DNA of 64,000 nucleotides. Origin: Cellulomonas sp. NS3 (GTDB lineage: Bacteria; Actinomycetota; Actinomycetes; Actinomycetales; Cellulomonadaceae). Positions 27,506-35,070 of this stretch are shown in pieces. Positions within the stretch are counted from its first letter, which is position 1; the number at the start of each line of letters is the position of its first letter. Where the stretch lies: contig NZ_CP103289.1 in assembly GCF_024757985.1 (NCBI RefSeq), positions 4,340,001-4,404,000 on the forward strand. The letters run 5' to 3'. The notes beneath the pieces are model-generated. The model worked only from the letters and a program-made list of their open reading frames with translations, searched no databases and was not told the DNA's origin. The position numbers and the translations under genes are program-made.

Positions 27506-28771
27506 TCAGGCCGCGGGCAGCTCGAGCGTCACGCGGGCCCCGCCGAGCGACCCGCGGTCGACGACGAGCCGGCCGCCCGCCTGCTCCGCGGTGCGCCGGG
27601 CGACGTCGAGCCCGAGCCCTGTCGACCCGGCGCCGCTGCGCCCGCGCTCGACGTCGCCCGGACCCAGGCCCGGTCCGGCGTCCTCGACGACGACCCGCAC
27701 GAGCGTGCCCGGGAGCACGGCGAGCGCGAGCGGCGTCCGCTCCGGTGTGTGGGTCAGGACGTTGTCGACGAGCACGTCGAGCGCGGCGCCGAGGTCTGTC
27801 GCGGCGACGCCGACGTCGAGCACCGCGTCGGGCACGTCGACCGTCAGCTCCCGGCTCTGCGCCGCCGCGAGCACCGCCCAGAACCGGGCGCGCTCCCGCA
27901 CGACCTGCGCAGCGTCGCAGCGCGCGTCGGCCCGGGAGGCCGCGGGCTCGCGCGCCGTGCGGACCAGGTCGTCGACCGCCTCGACGAGGTGGTCGACGTG
28001 CGCGGTCAGGCGCGCGCGCTCCTCCGGGTCGGGCAGCAGGTCGACGTCGAGCCGCAGCGCGGTGACGGGGGTGCGGAGCCGGTGCGAGAGGTCCGCGACG
28101 AGCTCCCGCTCGGCGGCGAGGAGGCCTGCGACGCGCGCGCCGAGCCCGTTGAGCACGCGCCCGACGGCGGCGACCTCGGGCGGCCCGGACGGCTCGACGC
28201 GCGCCTCGAGGTCCCCGCCGCCGAGCCGCTGGGCGACCCCCGAGAGCTCGCGCACGGAGCTCGAGACGCGCCGGGCGAGCCGGTCCCCCGCGAGCGCGGT
28301 CCCGCCGAGCAGCACGAGCCCCACGCCGGCGAGCACGAGCCACGCCTCGGTGACGCCGGCCCGGAGCTCCTCGTCGGGCACGTGGGTCCGCACGACCGTC
28401 GTCCCGTCCGCGCCCGCGACCGGGAGCAGCACGTCGACGCCGCCGTCCGCGCGCGCCGTGAACGCCTGCCCGGACGCCGCGAGGTCGACGGCCGCCGTGC
28501 GCGGCCGCGGGTCGCCGAGCGTCGTGCCGTCGGGCCGGAACACCGTGGTCGGGTGCGCGCCGGCGTCGTTCGCGAGCACCGCCGCCTCGAGCCGGGCGTC
28601 GTCCTGCGTCGCGCCGCCCGCGAACACCGCGACGCGCTGCGCGTCGGCCCGCCCCTGCTCGAGCGCCCGCTGCTCCGCGAGCCCGCGCGCGAGGACGGCG
28701 AGCGGGACGAGGAACGCGACGAGCACGACCGACGTCATCGCGAGCCCGTACCGGACGAGGAGCGGCCTCAC
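27506..28771 (-). CDS. Sensor histidine kinase
   Basis: A 421-residue kinase. Membrane segment 1 (MTSVVLVAFLVPLAVLA) and segment 2 (AWLVLAGVGLVLLGGTALAG) flank a ~120-residue extracytoplasmic sensor. A HAMP region follows, then the phosphoacceptor box DLSHRLRTPVTALRLDVDLL, the N-box DNVLTHT, G1 DAGPGLG and G2 TGLGLDVARR. It autophosphorylates on His and passes phosphate to the regulator encoded just upstream. GTG 28771 overlaps the regulator's TGA by 4 nt, showing translational coupling. The signal is unknown; the flanking Asp-rich secreted proteins hint at an envelope or cation signal (inference). Confidence 0.9.
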   Translation of the reverse strand: MRPLLVRYGLAMTSVVLVAFLVPLAVLARGLAEQRALEQGRADAQRVAVFAGGATQDDARLEAAVLANDAGAHPTTVFRPDGTTLGDPRPRTAAVDLAASGQAFTARADGGVDVLLPVAGADGTTVVRTHVPDEELRAGVTEAWLVLAGVGLVLLGGTALAGDRLARRVSSSVRELSGVAQRLGGGDLEARVEPSGPPEVAAVGRVLNGLGARVAGLLAAERELVADLSHRLRTPVTALRLDVDLLPDPEERARLTAHVDHLVEAVDDLVRTAREPAASRADARCDAAQVVRERARFWAVLAAAQSRELTVDVPDAVLDVGVAATDLGAALDVLVDNVLTHTPERTPLALAVLPGTLVRVVVEDAGPGLGPGDVERGRSGAGSTGLGLDVARRTAEQAGGRLVVDRGSLGGARVTLELPAA

Positions 28772-29448
28772 GGCGGCGGGGCGACCTTGACGCCCACCCC
28801 GCGCACTCGGTGCACGTACCGGGGGTGCTCCGCCGTCTCGCCGAGCTTCTTGCGCAGCCAGTGCAGGTGCACGTCGACCGTCTTGTCGGCGCCGCCGTAC
28901 GGCTGGTTCCACACCTTCGCGAGCAGCTCGCGCTTGCCCACGACCTCGCCGGCGCGCTCCGCGAGGTACAGGAGCAGGTCGAACTCCTTGGGGCTCAGCT
29001 CGAGCGGCGTCCCGTCGAGCACCGCGGTGCGCGCCCGGGCGTCGATCACGAGCCGCCCGACGGTGACCGCTGCCGGGGGCCGCTCGGGCTCGGCGCGCCG
29101 CAGCACCGCCCGGATGCGCGCGTCGAGCTGGTCGACCGCGAACGGCTTGACGAGGTAGTCGTCCGCGCCGGCGTCGAGCAGCGCCACGATGTCGCGGCCG
29201 TCGTCGCGCGCGCTGACCACGATGACCGGGACGTCGCTCACCGAGCGGATCATCGGGAGCAGCGTCGCACCGTCGAGATCGGGCAGCCCCAGGTCGAGCA
29301 GCACGACGTCGGGGCGGTGGCTGACGATGCTCTGCAGCCCCTCGAGCGCGGTCGGCGCGGTCATCGTCGAGTGCTCGCGCGCGCCGAGCGCCCGGACGAG
29401 CGCGGTCCGGATCGTCGCGTCGTCCTCGACGATCAGCACGTCAGCCAC
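28768..29448 (-). CDS. OmpR/PhoB-family response regulator
   Basis: A 226-residue regulator. Its receiver domain has VLIVEDDATIR, the phosphorylated Asp in VVLLDLGLPDLDG and the conserved Lys in DYLVKPFAVDQL. The C-terminal winged helix has ELSPKEFDLLLYLAERAGEVV and the recognition helix region DKTVDVHLHWLRKKLG. GTG 29448 lies 7 nt after TACCGT (complement 29456-29461), so the mRNA is leaderless. It is paired with the kinase at 27506. Likely binding sites are the 11-bp direct-repeat arrays at 29519-29551 (the divergent intergenic region) and 27338-27370; the former could also give autoregulation. Confidence 0.92.
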   Translation of the reverse strand: MADVLIVEDDATIRTALVRALGAREHSTMTAPTALEGLQSIVSHRPDVVLLDLGLPDLDGATLLPMIRSVSDVPVIVVSARDDGRDIVALLDAGADDYLVKPFAVDQLDARIRAVLRRAEPERPPAAVTVGRLVIDARARTAVLDGTPLELSPKEFDLLLYLAERAGEVVGKRELLAKVWNQPYGGADKTVDVHLHWLRKKLGETAEHPRYVHRVRGVGVKVAPPP

Positions 29449-29518
29449 ACCAGGGACGGTAGGCCATGTCCGGCGTCCGGGAAGCCTCCGGCCGCCCGCG
29501 CGGCCTCCGGCGGGCGAG

Positions 29519-29551
29519 CCTTGTCGTCCCCTTAACCGCGCCTTGTCCTGA
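29519..29551 (+). promoter_or_regulatory. Three contiguous 11-bp direct repeats, candidate response-regulator operator
   Basis: CCTTGTCGTCC (29519-29529), CCTTAACCGCG (29530-29540), CCTTGTCCTGA (29541-29551): consensus CCTTrwCC repeated at exactly 11 bp, one helical turn. It lies between the response regulator and the divergent acidic secreted protein and reappears upstream of the other acidic secreted protein. Confidence 0.75.
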
Positions 29552-29581
29552 CGCCGTCCGACGGTGCGGCAGCATGCTGGC

Positions 29582-30142
29582 ATGGACCCGAGCGGCACCC
29601 CCGCGGCGCGGACCGCCGGGGCGACGGCCCGGCGCCGGCTCGGCGTCGCCGCCGCGTGGCTCGCCGCGGTGCTCGTGGCCGGGTCCGTGACCGGGTGGGC
29701 GGTGAGCGCGGTCGGCGGCCCGGGCGGCGGCTCGGTCCTCAGCGCGACGGAGGTCGACCGCCGGCTCGCCGCGCTCCCCAGCACCGCGCCCTCCCCGCCC
29801 GCCACGGTGGCGCCGACCCCGACCCCGACCCCGACCGCGACCCCGGTCCCGACGCCGACGGGCGCTCCGCCGGTGACCGAGCCGGCCCCCGTCGCCCGGG
29901 CCTGGGACGTCGACGGCGGGAGCGTCGGCGCGGCGTGCCGCGGGACCGTCATCGAGCTGCAGTACGCGACCCCTGCGGACGGCTGGGCCGTCGAGGTGAA
30001 GCGCGCGGGCCCCGAGGAGGTCGAGGTCGAGCTCCGCAGCGGCGACGACAGCACGTCCGTGCGCGCGGCCTGCGCGGCGGACGGGACCCCGCAGCTGCAC
30101 GGCGACGGGGACGACGACTCGTCCGGCTCCGACGACGACTGA
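29582..30142 (+). CDS. Secreted/anchored acidic-tail protein linked to the two-component system
   Basis: A 186-residue protein of unknown family. One N-terminal membrane segment or uncleaved signal (LGVAAAWLAAVLVAGSVTGWAV) leads to a short helix-forming part (SATEVDRRLAALPS). A Pro/Thr linker with PTPTPT repeats follows, then a compact ~80-residue domain with cysteines in AACRGTVIELQY and RAACAADG, and an acidic tail GDGDDDSSGSDDD like that of the protein at 26710. ATG 29582 is likely; an in-frame GTG at 29564 is possible. It is divergent from the response regulator and preceded by three 11-bp repeats, so it is probably a direct target. Confidence 0.65.
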   Translation: MDPSGTPAARTAGATARRRLGVAAAWLAAVLVAGSVTGWAVSAVGGPGGGSVLSATEVDRRLAALPSTAPSPPATVAPTPTPTPTATPVPTPTGAPPVTEPAPVARAWDVDGGSVGAACRGTVIELQYATPADGWAVEVKRAGPEEVEVELRSGDDSTSVRAACAADGTPQLHGDGDDDSSGSDDD

Positions 30143-30158
30143 GCTCCCCCGGACGTGC

Positions 30159-30196
30159 GGGCGGGCGGCCAGCTGGTGCTGACCGACCGCCCGCCC
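30159..30196. terminator. Hairpin between convergent genes
   Basis: GGGCGGGCGG (30159-30168) pairs with CCGCCCGCCC (30187-30196) across an 18-nt loop, 16 nt after the acidic-tail protein stop codon. Confidence 0.5.
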
Positions 30197-30294
30197 TCGT
30201 GCGCTGACAGACCGTCCTGATGCGTCCAGGAGATCCCGGCCCGCCCAGAGATCCACCGCCCACGGCGCCGCTCCGGGGTGGGCCCGGCGAGCGC

Positions 30295-31938
30295 CTACTG
30301 CCAGACGACCACCCATCCCGCGTAGAGATCGCCTTCCTTCACGTGCGCCTTCCCGGCCTGGTCCACGACGCCGATGCGGTTGCCCGACAGCACCAACGAC
30401 GTCAACCCGGTGGCCTCGAGCACCCACGTGGCCCCGAGGGCACCTTCCTTCACGTGCGCCTGACCGTTCTTCAGGATGCCGATGCGGTTGCCCGACAGCG
30501 CCAGCGACGTCACCCCGCTCGTCTGGACGACCCAGTCGGCCCGCAGACCGCCTTCCTTGACGCGCGCCTCACCGCTCTTCGTCAGCACGCCGATGCGGTT
30601 GCCCGACATCACCAGGGACATCACCCCGGGGTACACGACGACCCAGTCGGCCGACAGGCTGCCCTCCTTCACGTGCGCCTCACCGCCGTCGTTGACCACG
30701 CCGATGCGGTTGCCCGACAGCACGAGCGACGTCACGCCGGTCGCCTCGACGACCCAGGGGGCGTACAGGTCGCCCTCCTTGACCCGCGCCTCACCGCTGT
30801 GGGTCAGCACGCCGATGCGGTTGCCCGACAACGCGAGCTCCCGGACGTTCGTGAACACCGGCACGAAGGTGGCGGTCGTCGCGCCGTCCTTGACCCAGGC
30901 GACGCCAGCGGCATCCAGGACCCCGATCCGGGTGCCGTCCACCACGACCTGCTTCGCGTCGGCACCCAGGAGCTGCACCCAGTCCGCCCGCAGGCCACCG
31001 TCCTTGACCTGCGCCCGGCGGTCGTCCGTGACGACCGCGATCCGGGACGCACCGAGCGCCAGCTGCTGCGTGGGCCTCGTGCTCCGGGTGATCCAGTCGC
31101 GGAGGTCGTCGACGCGGGTGTCCGTGGCGGCCTGCCCGGTGGTGCTCGCCCCGAGGCATCCGCCCTGGTCCGCGGTGTGGTGGATCGCGACGAGCTCGAC
31201 CGCGCCCGCGGCGGTGGTGCGCAGTGTCGGGCCGCCGGCGTCGCCCTTGCAGATCGTGGCACCGGGGGAGGCTGCCCGCAGACCGACCGTGGTCGGGTCC
31301 ACGGTGGTGACGGTGTAGGTCGCCGCGTGCGAGACGTCCGGGACCCACTGCGTCGCGGTGCGGCCGTACCCGGTCACGGTGAGCTCCTCACCGGGGACGG
31401 GTGTTGTGGTCGCGACGGCCACCGGGGCCACGGCGGTGACGGGGGTGGCCAACCGGACCAGCACCAGGTCCCGGTCCGGGTGCGGCACGACGAGCGTCAC
31501 GGCCACCGCGTGCCCCGCGGTGCTGGTCAGGTCCGTCCGTCCGACCGTGGCCGTGGTGGGCACCGTCGGTGCACCCTGGGCGACCGCGGCGTCGGGGGTC
31601 GCGGCGAAGCAGGACTTCGCGGTGACGACCCACGACGGGCCCACCAGCGCTCCCGAGCAGGCGCGGACGTCCCCGACGGCGATCTTGACGGTCGCAGCCG
31701 CGGCGGCCGCGGTCGGGGCGCTGCCCTCCACCGCCGAGGCGGCGGGGACCACCCCCGCGGTCAGCGCCAGTGCACCGGCGAGGGTCCGGACGACCCACGA
31801 CCGCCGCACCGAGGCCGCCCCGCGCGCCCGGCTCCGCCTGCCCGACCCCCGCGCCCCTCCGCGCTCGCCGGAGGTCGCGGCCGCGGCTGCGGCTGCGGCT
31901 GCGGCTCGACCTTCCGCCGCTGCGTCGAGCGGCGCCAT
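30295..31938 (-). CDS. Secreted trypsin-fold pseudoprotease with seven ~37-residue C-terminal repeats
   Basis: A 547-residue protein. The N-terminus is unusually long and Ala/Arg-rich before a signal peptide (VVRTLAGALALTAGVVPAASA). The S1-like domain keeps the disulphide cysteines (RACSGALVG...SC, ICKGDAGGP...GGCLG) and the Asp region (RDLVLVRLA). The catalytic His motif TAAHC reads TAKSC (~residue 109), and GDSGGP reads GDAGGP, so two of three triad residues are lost. The C-terminus is seven repeats, RIGVxxxxGEAHVKEGxLxADWV...VxSLxLSGN, suggesting a seven-bladed propeller (inference). ATG 31938 overlaps the previous stop by 1 nt (TGATG), so it is co-translated with the upstream paralog. Probably a secreted binding protein. 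Confidence 0.8.
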   Translation of the reverse strand: MAPLDAAAEGRAAAAAAAAAATSGERGGARGSGRRSRARGAASVRRSWVVRTLAGALALTAGVVPAASAVEGSAPTAAAAAATVKIAVGDVRACSGALVGPSWVVTAKSCFAATPDAAVAQGAPTVPTTATVGRTDLTSTAGHAVAVTLVVPHPDRDLVLVRLATPVTAVAPVAVATTTPVPGEELTVTGYGRTATQWVPDVSHAATYTVTTVDPTTVGLRAASPGATICKGDAGGPTLRTTAAGAVELVAIHHTADQGGCLGASTTGQAATDTRVDDLRDWITRSTRPTQQLALGASRIAVVTDDRRAQVKDGGLRADWVQLLGADAKQVVVDGTRIGVLDAAGVAWVKDGATTATFVPVFTNVRELALSGNRIGVLTHSGEARVKEGDLYAPWVVEATGVTSLVLSGNRIGVVNDGGEAHVKEGSLSADWVVVYPGVMSLVMSGNRIGVLTKSGEARVKEGGLRADWVVQTSGVTSLALSGNRIGILKNGQAHVKEGALGATWVLEATGLTSLVLSGNRIGVVDQAGKAHVKEGDLYAGWVVVWQ

Positions 31939-33368
31939 CACCGGCCGTCCCAGTTGCCGACCAGCGGGGGGTTGTGCGCGTCGCCGTAGATGAAGACGTT
32001 GTCCGGGGCTGACGAGTCGTTCTGGTTGTTCAGGTACCACGTCGCCCCGAGGCGGGCCCCGACGGTGTCGACGCCGTCGCCGTCCCAGTCGCCCACGAGC
32101 GGGGTGTGCTGCGGGTCCCCGTACATGAAGACGTTGTCCGCCGGCGAGGAGTCGTTCTGGTTGTTCAGGTACCACATGGCCCCGAGACGAGCCCCGACCG
32201 TGTCGACGCCGTCGCCGTCCCAGTCGCCCACGAGCGGGGTGTGCTGCGGGTCCCCGTACATGAAGACGTTGTCCGCCGGCGAGGAGTCGTTCTGGTTGTT
32301 CAGGTACCACGTCGCCCCGAGACGGGCCCCGACCGTGTCGACGCCGTCGCCGTCCCAGTCGCCCACGAGCGGGGTGTGCTGCGGGTCCCCGTAGATGAAG
32401 ACGTTGTCCGGCGCGGAGGCGTCGTTCTGGTTGTTGAGGTACCAGGTCGCGCCCCGCCGGACGCCGATCGTGTCGACGCCGTCACCGTCCCAGTCACCCA
32501 CCAGGACCGTGTCGCCCGGCTCGCCGTAGAGGAAGACCTTCTCCGGTGCGGACGAGTCGTTCTGGTCGTTGAGGTACCAGGTGGCACCGCCACGGACGCC
32601 GACCGTGTCGGCCCCGGGGCTCACCTTCGTGTTCTGGTGGACCCAGTCGCGGATGTCGTCCACGCGGGTCTCGGTGGCGCCCTGGGCCGTGGTCGTGCTG
32701 CCGAGGCACCCGCCCTGGGAGGCGGTGTGGTGGATCGCCACGAGCTCGACCGCACCGGTCGCCGTGGTGCGCAGCGCGGGGCCGCCGGCGTCGCCCTTGC
32801 AGATCGTCGCGCCGGCGCTCTCGGCCTCGATGCCGAGCGTTCCGGGGCCGACGAGGTTCACCGTGTAGGTCGCTGCGTGCGCGGTGTCCGGCACCAGCTG
32901 GGTGCTCGTCCGCCCGTAGCCGGTCACGGTCAGCGCCTCCCCGGTGACCGGTGCGGTCGACGCGACCTTGACGGGAGCCACGTCCGGCACGGCGGTGGCC
33001 AGCCGGACCAGGACCACGTCCCGGTCCGCGTGCGGCACGAGCAGCGCAGCCGGCACGACGTGCCCCGCGGTGCCGTCGAGGTCCACGCGCCCGACCGTGA
33101 CCGTCGTGGGCTGGGTCGGTGCACCCCAGCCGACCGCGGCGCCCGGGGCCGCGGCAAAGCACGACGTCGCGGTCAGCACCCACCACGGGCTCACGAGCGC
33201 CCCCGAGCACGCCCGGGCCTCCTTCCCCACCTCGATCCGCACGGTGGCTGCTGCGGCCGGCCCCGTCGGGGTGGAGCCCTGCACCGCGTAGGCGGCCGGG
33301 ACCCCCACGCACGCCAGCGCCACCGCGGTCACCGCGACCCGGATCATCACTCCCCTGCGCACACCCAT
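31938..33368 (-). CDS. Secreted trypsin-fold pseudoprotease with five FG-GAP/VCBS-like repeats
   Basis: A 476-residue protein. The signal peptide (MIRVAVTAVALACVGVPAAYA) is followed by an S1-like domain with the same substitutions as its three neighbours: TATSC in place of TAAHC and CKGDAGGPALR in place of GDSGGP; RDVVLVRLA is kept. The C-terminus holds five 45-residue repeats built on GDWDGDGVDTVGARLGATWY and NNQNDSS, with a DxDGDG calcium-type loop, like FG-GAP/VCBS propeller repeats. The second of two adjacent ATGs (33368) is chosen because it aligns with the start of the 33514 paralog, both behind GAGCAGGG. A secreted Ca-binding adhesion-like role is inferred. Confidence 0.82.
   Translation of the reverse strand: MGVRRGVMIRVAVTAVALACVGVPAAYAVQGSTPTGPAAAATVRIEVGKEARACSGALVSPWWVLTATSCFAAAPGAAVGWGAPTQPTTVTVGRVDLDGTAGHVVPAALLVPHADRDVVLVRLATAVPDVAPVKVASTAPVTGEALTVTGYGRTSTQLVPDTAHAATYTVNLVGPGTLGIEAESAGATICKGDAGGPALRTTATGAVELVAIHHTASQGGCLGSTTTAQGATETRVDDIRDWVHQNTKVSPGADTVGVRGGATWYLNDQNDSSAPEKVFLYGEPGDTVLVGDWDGDGVDTIGVRRGATWYLNNQNDASAPDNVFIYGDPQHTPLVGDWDGDGVDTVGARLGATWYLNNQNDSSPADNVFMYGDPQHTPLVGDWDGDGVDTVGARLGAMWYLNNQNDSSPADNVFMYGDPQHTPLVGDWDGDGVDTVGARLGATWYLNNQNDSSAPDNVFIYGDAHNPPLVGNWDGR
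31941..32615 (-). repeat. 135-bp tandem repeats
   Basis: Five 135-bp units encode the 45-residue repeats of the pseudoprotease above. ACGCCGTCGC, for example, recurs at 32071, 32206 and 32341, exactly 135 bp apart. The central units differ at very few bases, so the array was recently amplified and could be mis-assembled or phase-variable. Confidence 0.85.
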
Positions 33369-33513
33369 CATTCCCCTGCTCTCGTCGTTCGTTCCTCGGG
33401 ACCCGGTCCACGGGCCGGGTGCGTGGCCTCGACGTGCTCCCCGACCAGCCGATCGGGTGTCCTGCAGTTCCTCCGAGCGGCGATCGAACCCTCAGCGCGG
33501 TACCGGCTCCGGA

Positions 33514-34878
33514 CTAGGCGCTGAAGGTGTGGCACCCGAGCACGGTGTTCTCCCCCGGACCGACGTTGATCGCGTACACGCACGCGTAGTGCTCCCCCGG
33601 CGCCAGGTCCCGCGTGTGCACGTACCCCCGCGCCGGGGCGGTGCCGTGCGCGGCGGCGATGTCCGGGCGGTCCAGATCGGCGCGCATCGGCACCCCGGCA
33701 CCGTCGATGTAGACATGCACATCGGTCGGTGCCGACGTGTCCGGGTCCCACGCCCACCCCGTGATCGTCACCCGACCCGCGTCCACCGTCAGCGACTCGA
33801 CCGCACCGACCGGGGTCCGGGTGCCCACCGAGAACGTGTGGCACCCCAGCACGGTGTTCTCCCCCGGACCGACGTTGATCGCGTACACGCACGCGTAGTG
33901 CTCCCCCGGCGCCAGGTCCCGCGTGTGCACGTACCCCCGCGCCGGCGCGGTGCCGTGCGCGGCGGCGATGTCCGGGCGGTCCAGGTCGGCGCGCATCGGC
34001 ACCCCGGCACCGTCGATGTAGACGTGCACATCGGTCGGTGCCGACGTGTCCGGGTCCCACGCCCACCCCGTGATCGTCACCCGACCCGAGTCCACCGTCA
34101 GCGACTCGACCGCACCGACCGGTCGCTCCTGGGTGAGCGTCGCGTTCCAGGCGATCCACTGGCGGAGGTCGTCGAGGCGGGTCTCGGTCGCCCCCTGCTG
34201 CGTGGTCGTCTGCCCCAGGCAGCCGCCCTGGTACGCGGTGTGGTGGATGGCGACCAGCTCGACCGCGCCGGGCGCGGTGGTGCGCAGTGCCGGTCCGCCC
34301 GCGTCACCCTTGCAGATGGTGGCGCCGGGCGCGTCGGCCTGGATGTCGAGGGTTCCCGCACCGACGGCCGCGACCGTGAAGGTGGCGGCGTGGGCGGTGT
34401 CCGGGACCCACTGCGTCGCGGTGCGCCCGAACCCGGTCACGGTCAGCTTCTCCCCGGGGACGGGGGCTGTCGCCGCGACCACGACTCCGGCCACGTCGGT
34501 CACCGGCGAGGCCAGCCGCGCCAGCACGACGTCCCGGTCGGGGTGGGGGACCAGGCGGTCCACGCGCACCACGTGCCCGGCGGTGCCGGTCAGGTCCGGA
34601 CGGCCGACGGTGGCGGTCGTGACGTGCGGCGGAGCCCCGGGGGCCACGACGGCACCGGGAGCGGTGGCGAAGCACGACGCGGCCGTGACCACCCACGACT
34701 CGTTGAGCAGAGCCCCGGAGCACGCGCGGTCCACGCCGATGCTGAGCTTGACCGTCGCGGCTGCGACCGCCCCGCTCGGCACGGCGCCCTGCACCGCCTG
34801 GGCGGCCGGGACCCCGGCGCACACCAACGCCACCGCACCCGCCGCCGCTCGGGCCATCCACGCCCTACGCATGCCCAT
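33514..34878 (-). CDS. Secreted trypsin-fold pseudoprotease with two Ig-like repeats
   Basis: A 454-residue protein. The signal peptide (ARAAAGAVALVCAGVPAAQA) precedes an S1-like domain in which the catalytic His site is TAASC and the Ser site is CKGDAGGPALR; RDVVLARLA is kept. Two almost identical ~100-residue modules follow (PVGAVESLTVD... GWAWDPDTSAPTDVHVYIDG... GEHYACVYAINVGPGEN... LGCHTF). They are predicted beta-sandwich domains with paired cysteines and are often seen in secreted actinobacterial proteins (family knowledge, moderate certainty). ATG 34878 has AGGGA 4 nt upstream. A strong hairpin upstream (35036-35059) separates it from the 35071 gene, so it probably has its own promoter and shares a leader sequence with the 31938 paralog. 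Confidence 0.8.
   Translation of the reverse strand: MGMRRAWMARAAAGAVALVCAGVPAAQAVQGAVPSGAVAAATVKLSIGVDRACSGALLNESWVVTAASCFATAPGAVVAPGAPPHVTTATVGRPDLTGTAGHVVRVDRLVPHPDRDVVLARLASPVTDVAGVVVAATAPVPGEKLTVTGFGRTATQWVPDTAHAATFTVAAVGAGTLDIQADAPGATICKGDAGGPALRTTAPGAVELVAIHHTAYQGGCLGQTTTQQGATETRLDDLRQWIAWNATLTQERPVGAVESLTVDSGRVTITGWAWDPDTSAPTDVHVYIDGAGVPMRADLDRPDIAAAHGTAPARGYVHTRDLAPGEHYACVYAINVGPGENTVLGCHTFSVGTRTPVGAVESLTVDAGRVTITGWAWDPDTSAPTDVHVYIDGAGVPMRADLDRPDIAAAHGTAPARGYVHTRDLAPGEHYACVYAINVGPGENTVLGCHTFSA
33527..34131 (-). repeat. Two near-identical 309-bp direct repeats
   Basis: Copies begin at 33527 and 33836, offset 309 bp. By eye I count about five mismatches over ~295 bp. They encode the two Ig-like modules of the pseudoprotease at 33514, indicating a recent internal duplication or gene conversion. 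Confidence 0.85.
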
Positions 34879-35035
34879 CAGTCCCTGCTCTCGTGTCGTT
34901 CGTCCACCGCACACCTCGCACCCACAGCCCGGCGGCTCGATCCACCGCGCTCTCCCGGGGCCACGCTCCCGAGGAGCGGTCGCCGGGCCGCCGGTCCTGC
35001 CGGCCCCTCCGCCGAGCTGCGGAGGGGGCCGACGC

Positions 35036-35059
35036 CGCCGGGCGGTCTCCCGCCCGGCG
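35036..35059 (-). terminator. Terminator after the 35071 pseudoprotease
   Basis: CGCCGGGCGG (35036-35045), loop TCTC, CCGCCCGGCG (35050-35059), starting 11 nt past the minus-strand stop. A second imperfect stem, CCCCTCCGC/GCGGAGGGG (35004-35027), follows. Confidence 0.7.
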
Positions 35060-35070
35060 ACGCCATGACG

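Noticed and set aside
31941-32615. Dockerin-type calcium repeats, which would tie the locus to a cellulosome
   Set aside because: The units are 45 residues and contain a WYLNNQND strand; dockerins are two ~22-residue EF-like units. FG-GAP/VCBS-type propeller repeats fit better.
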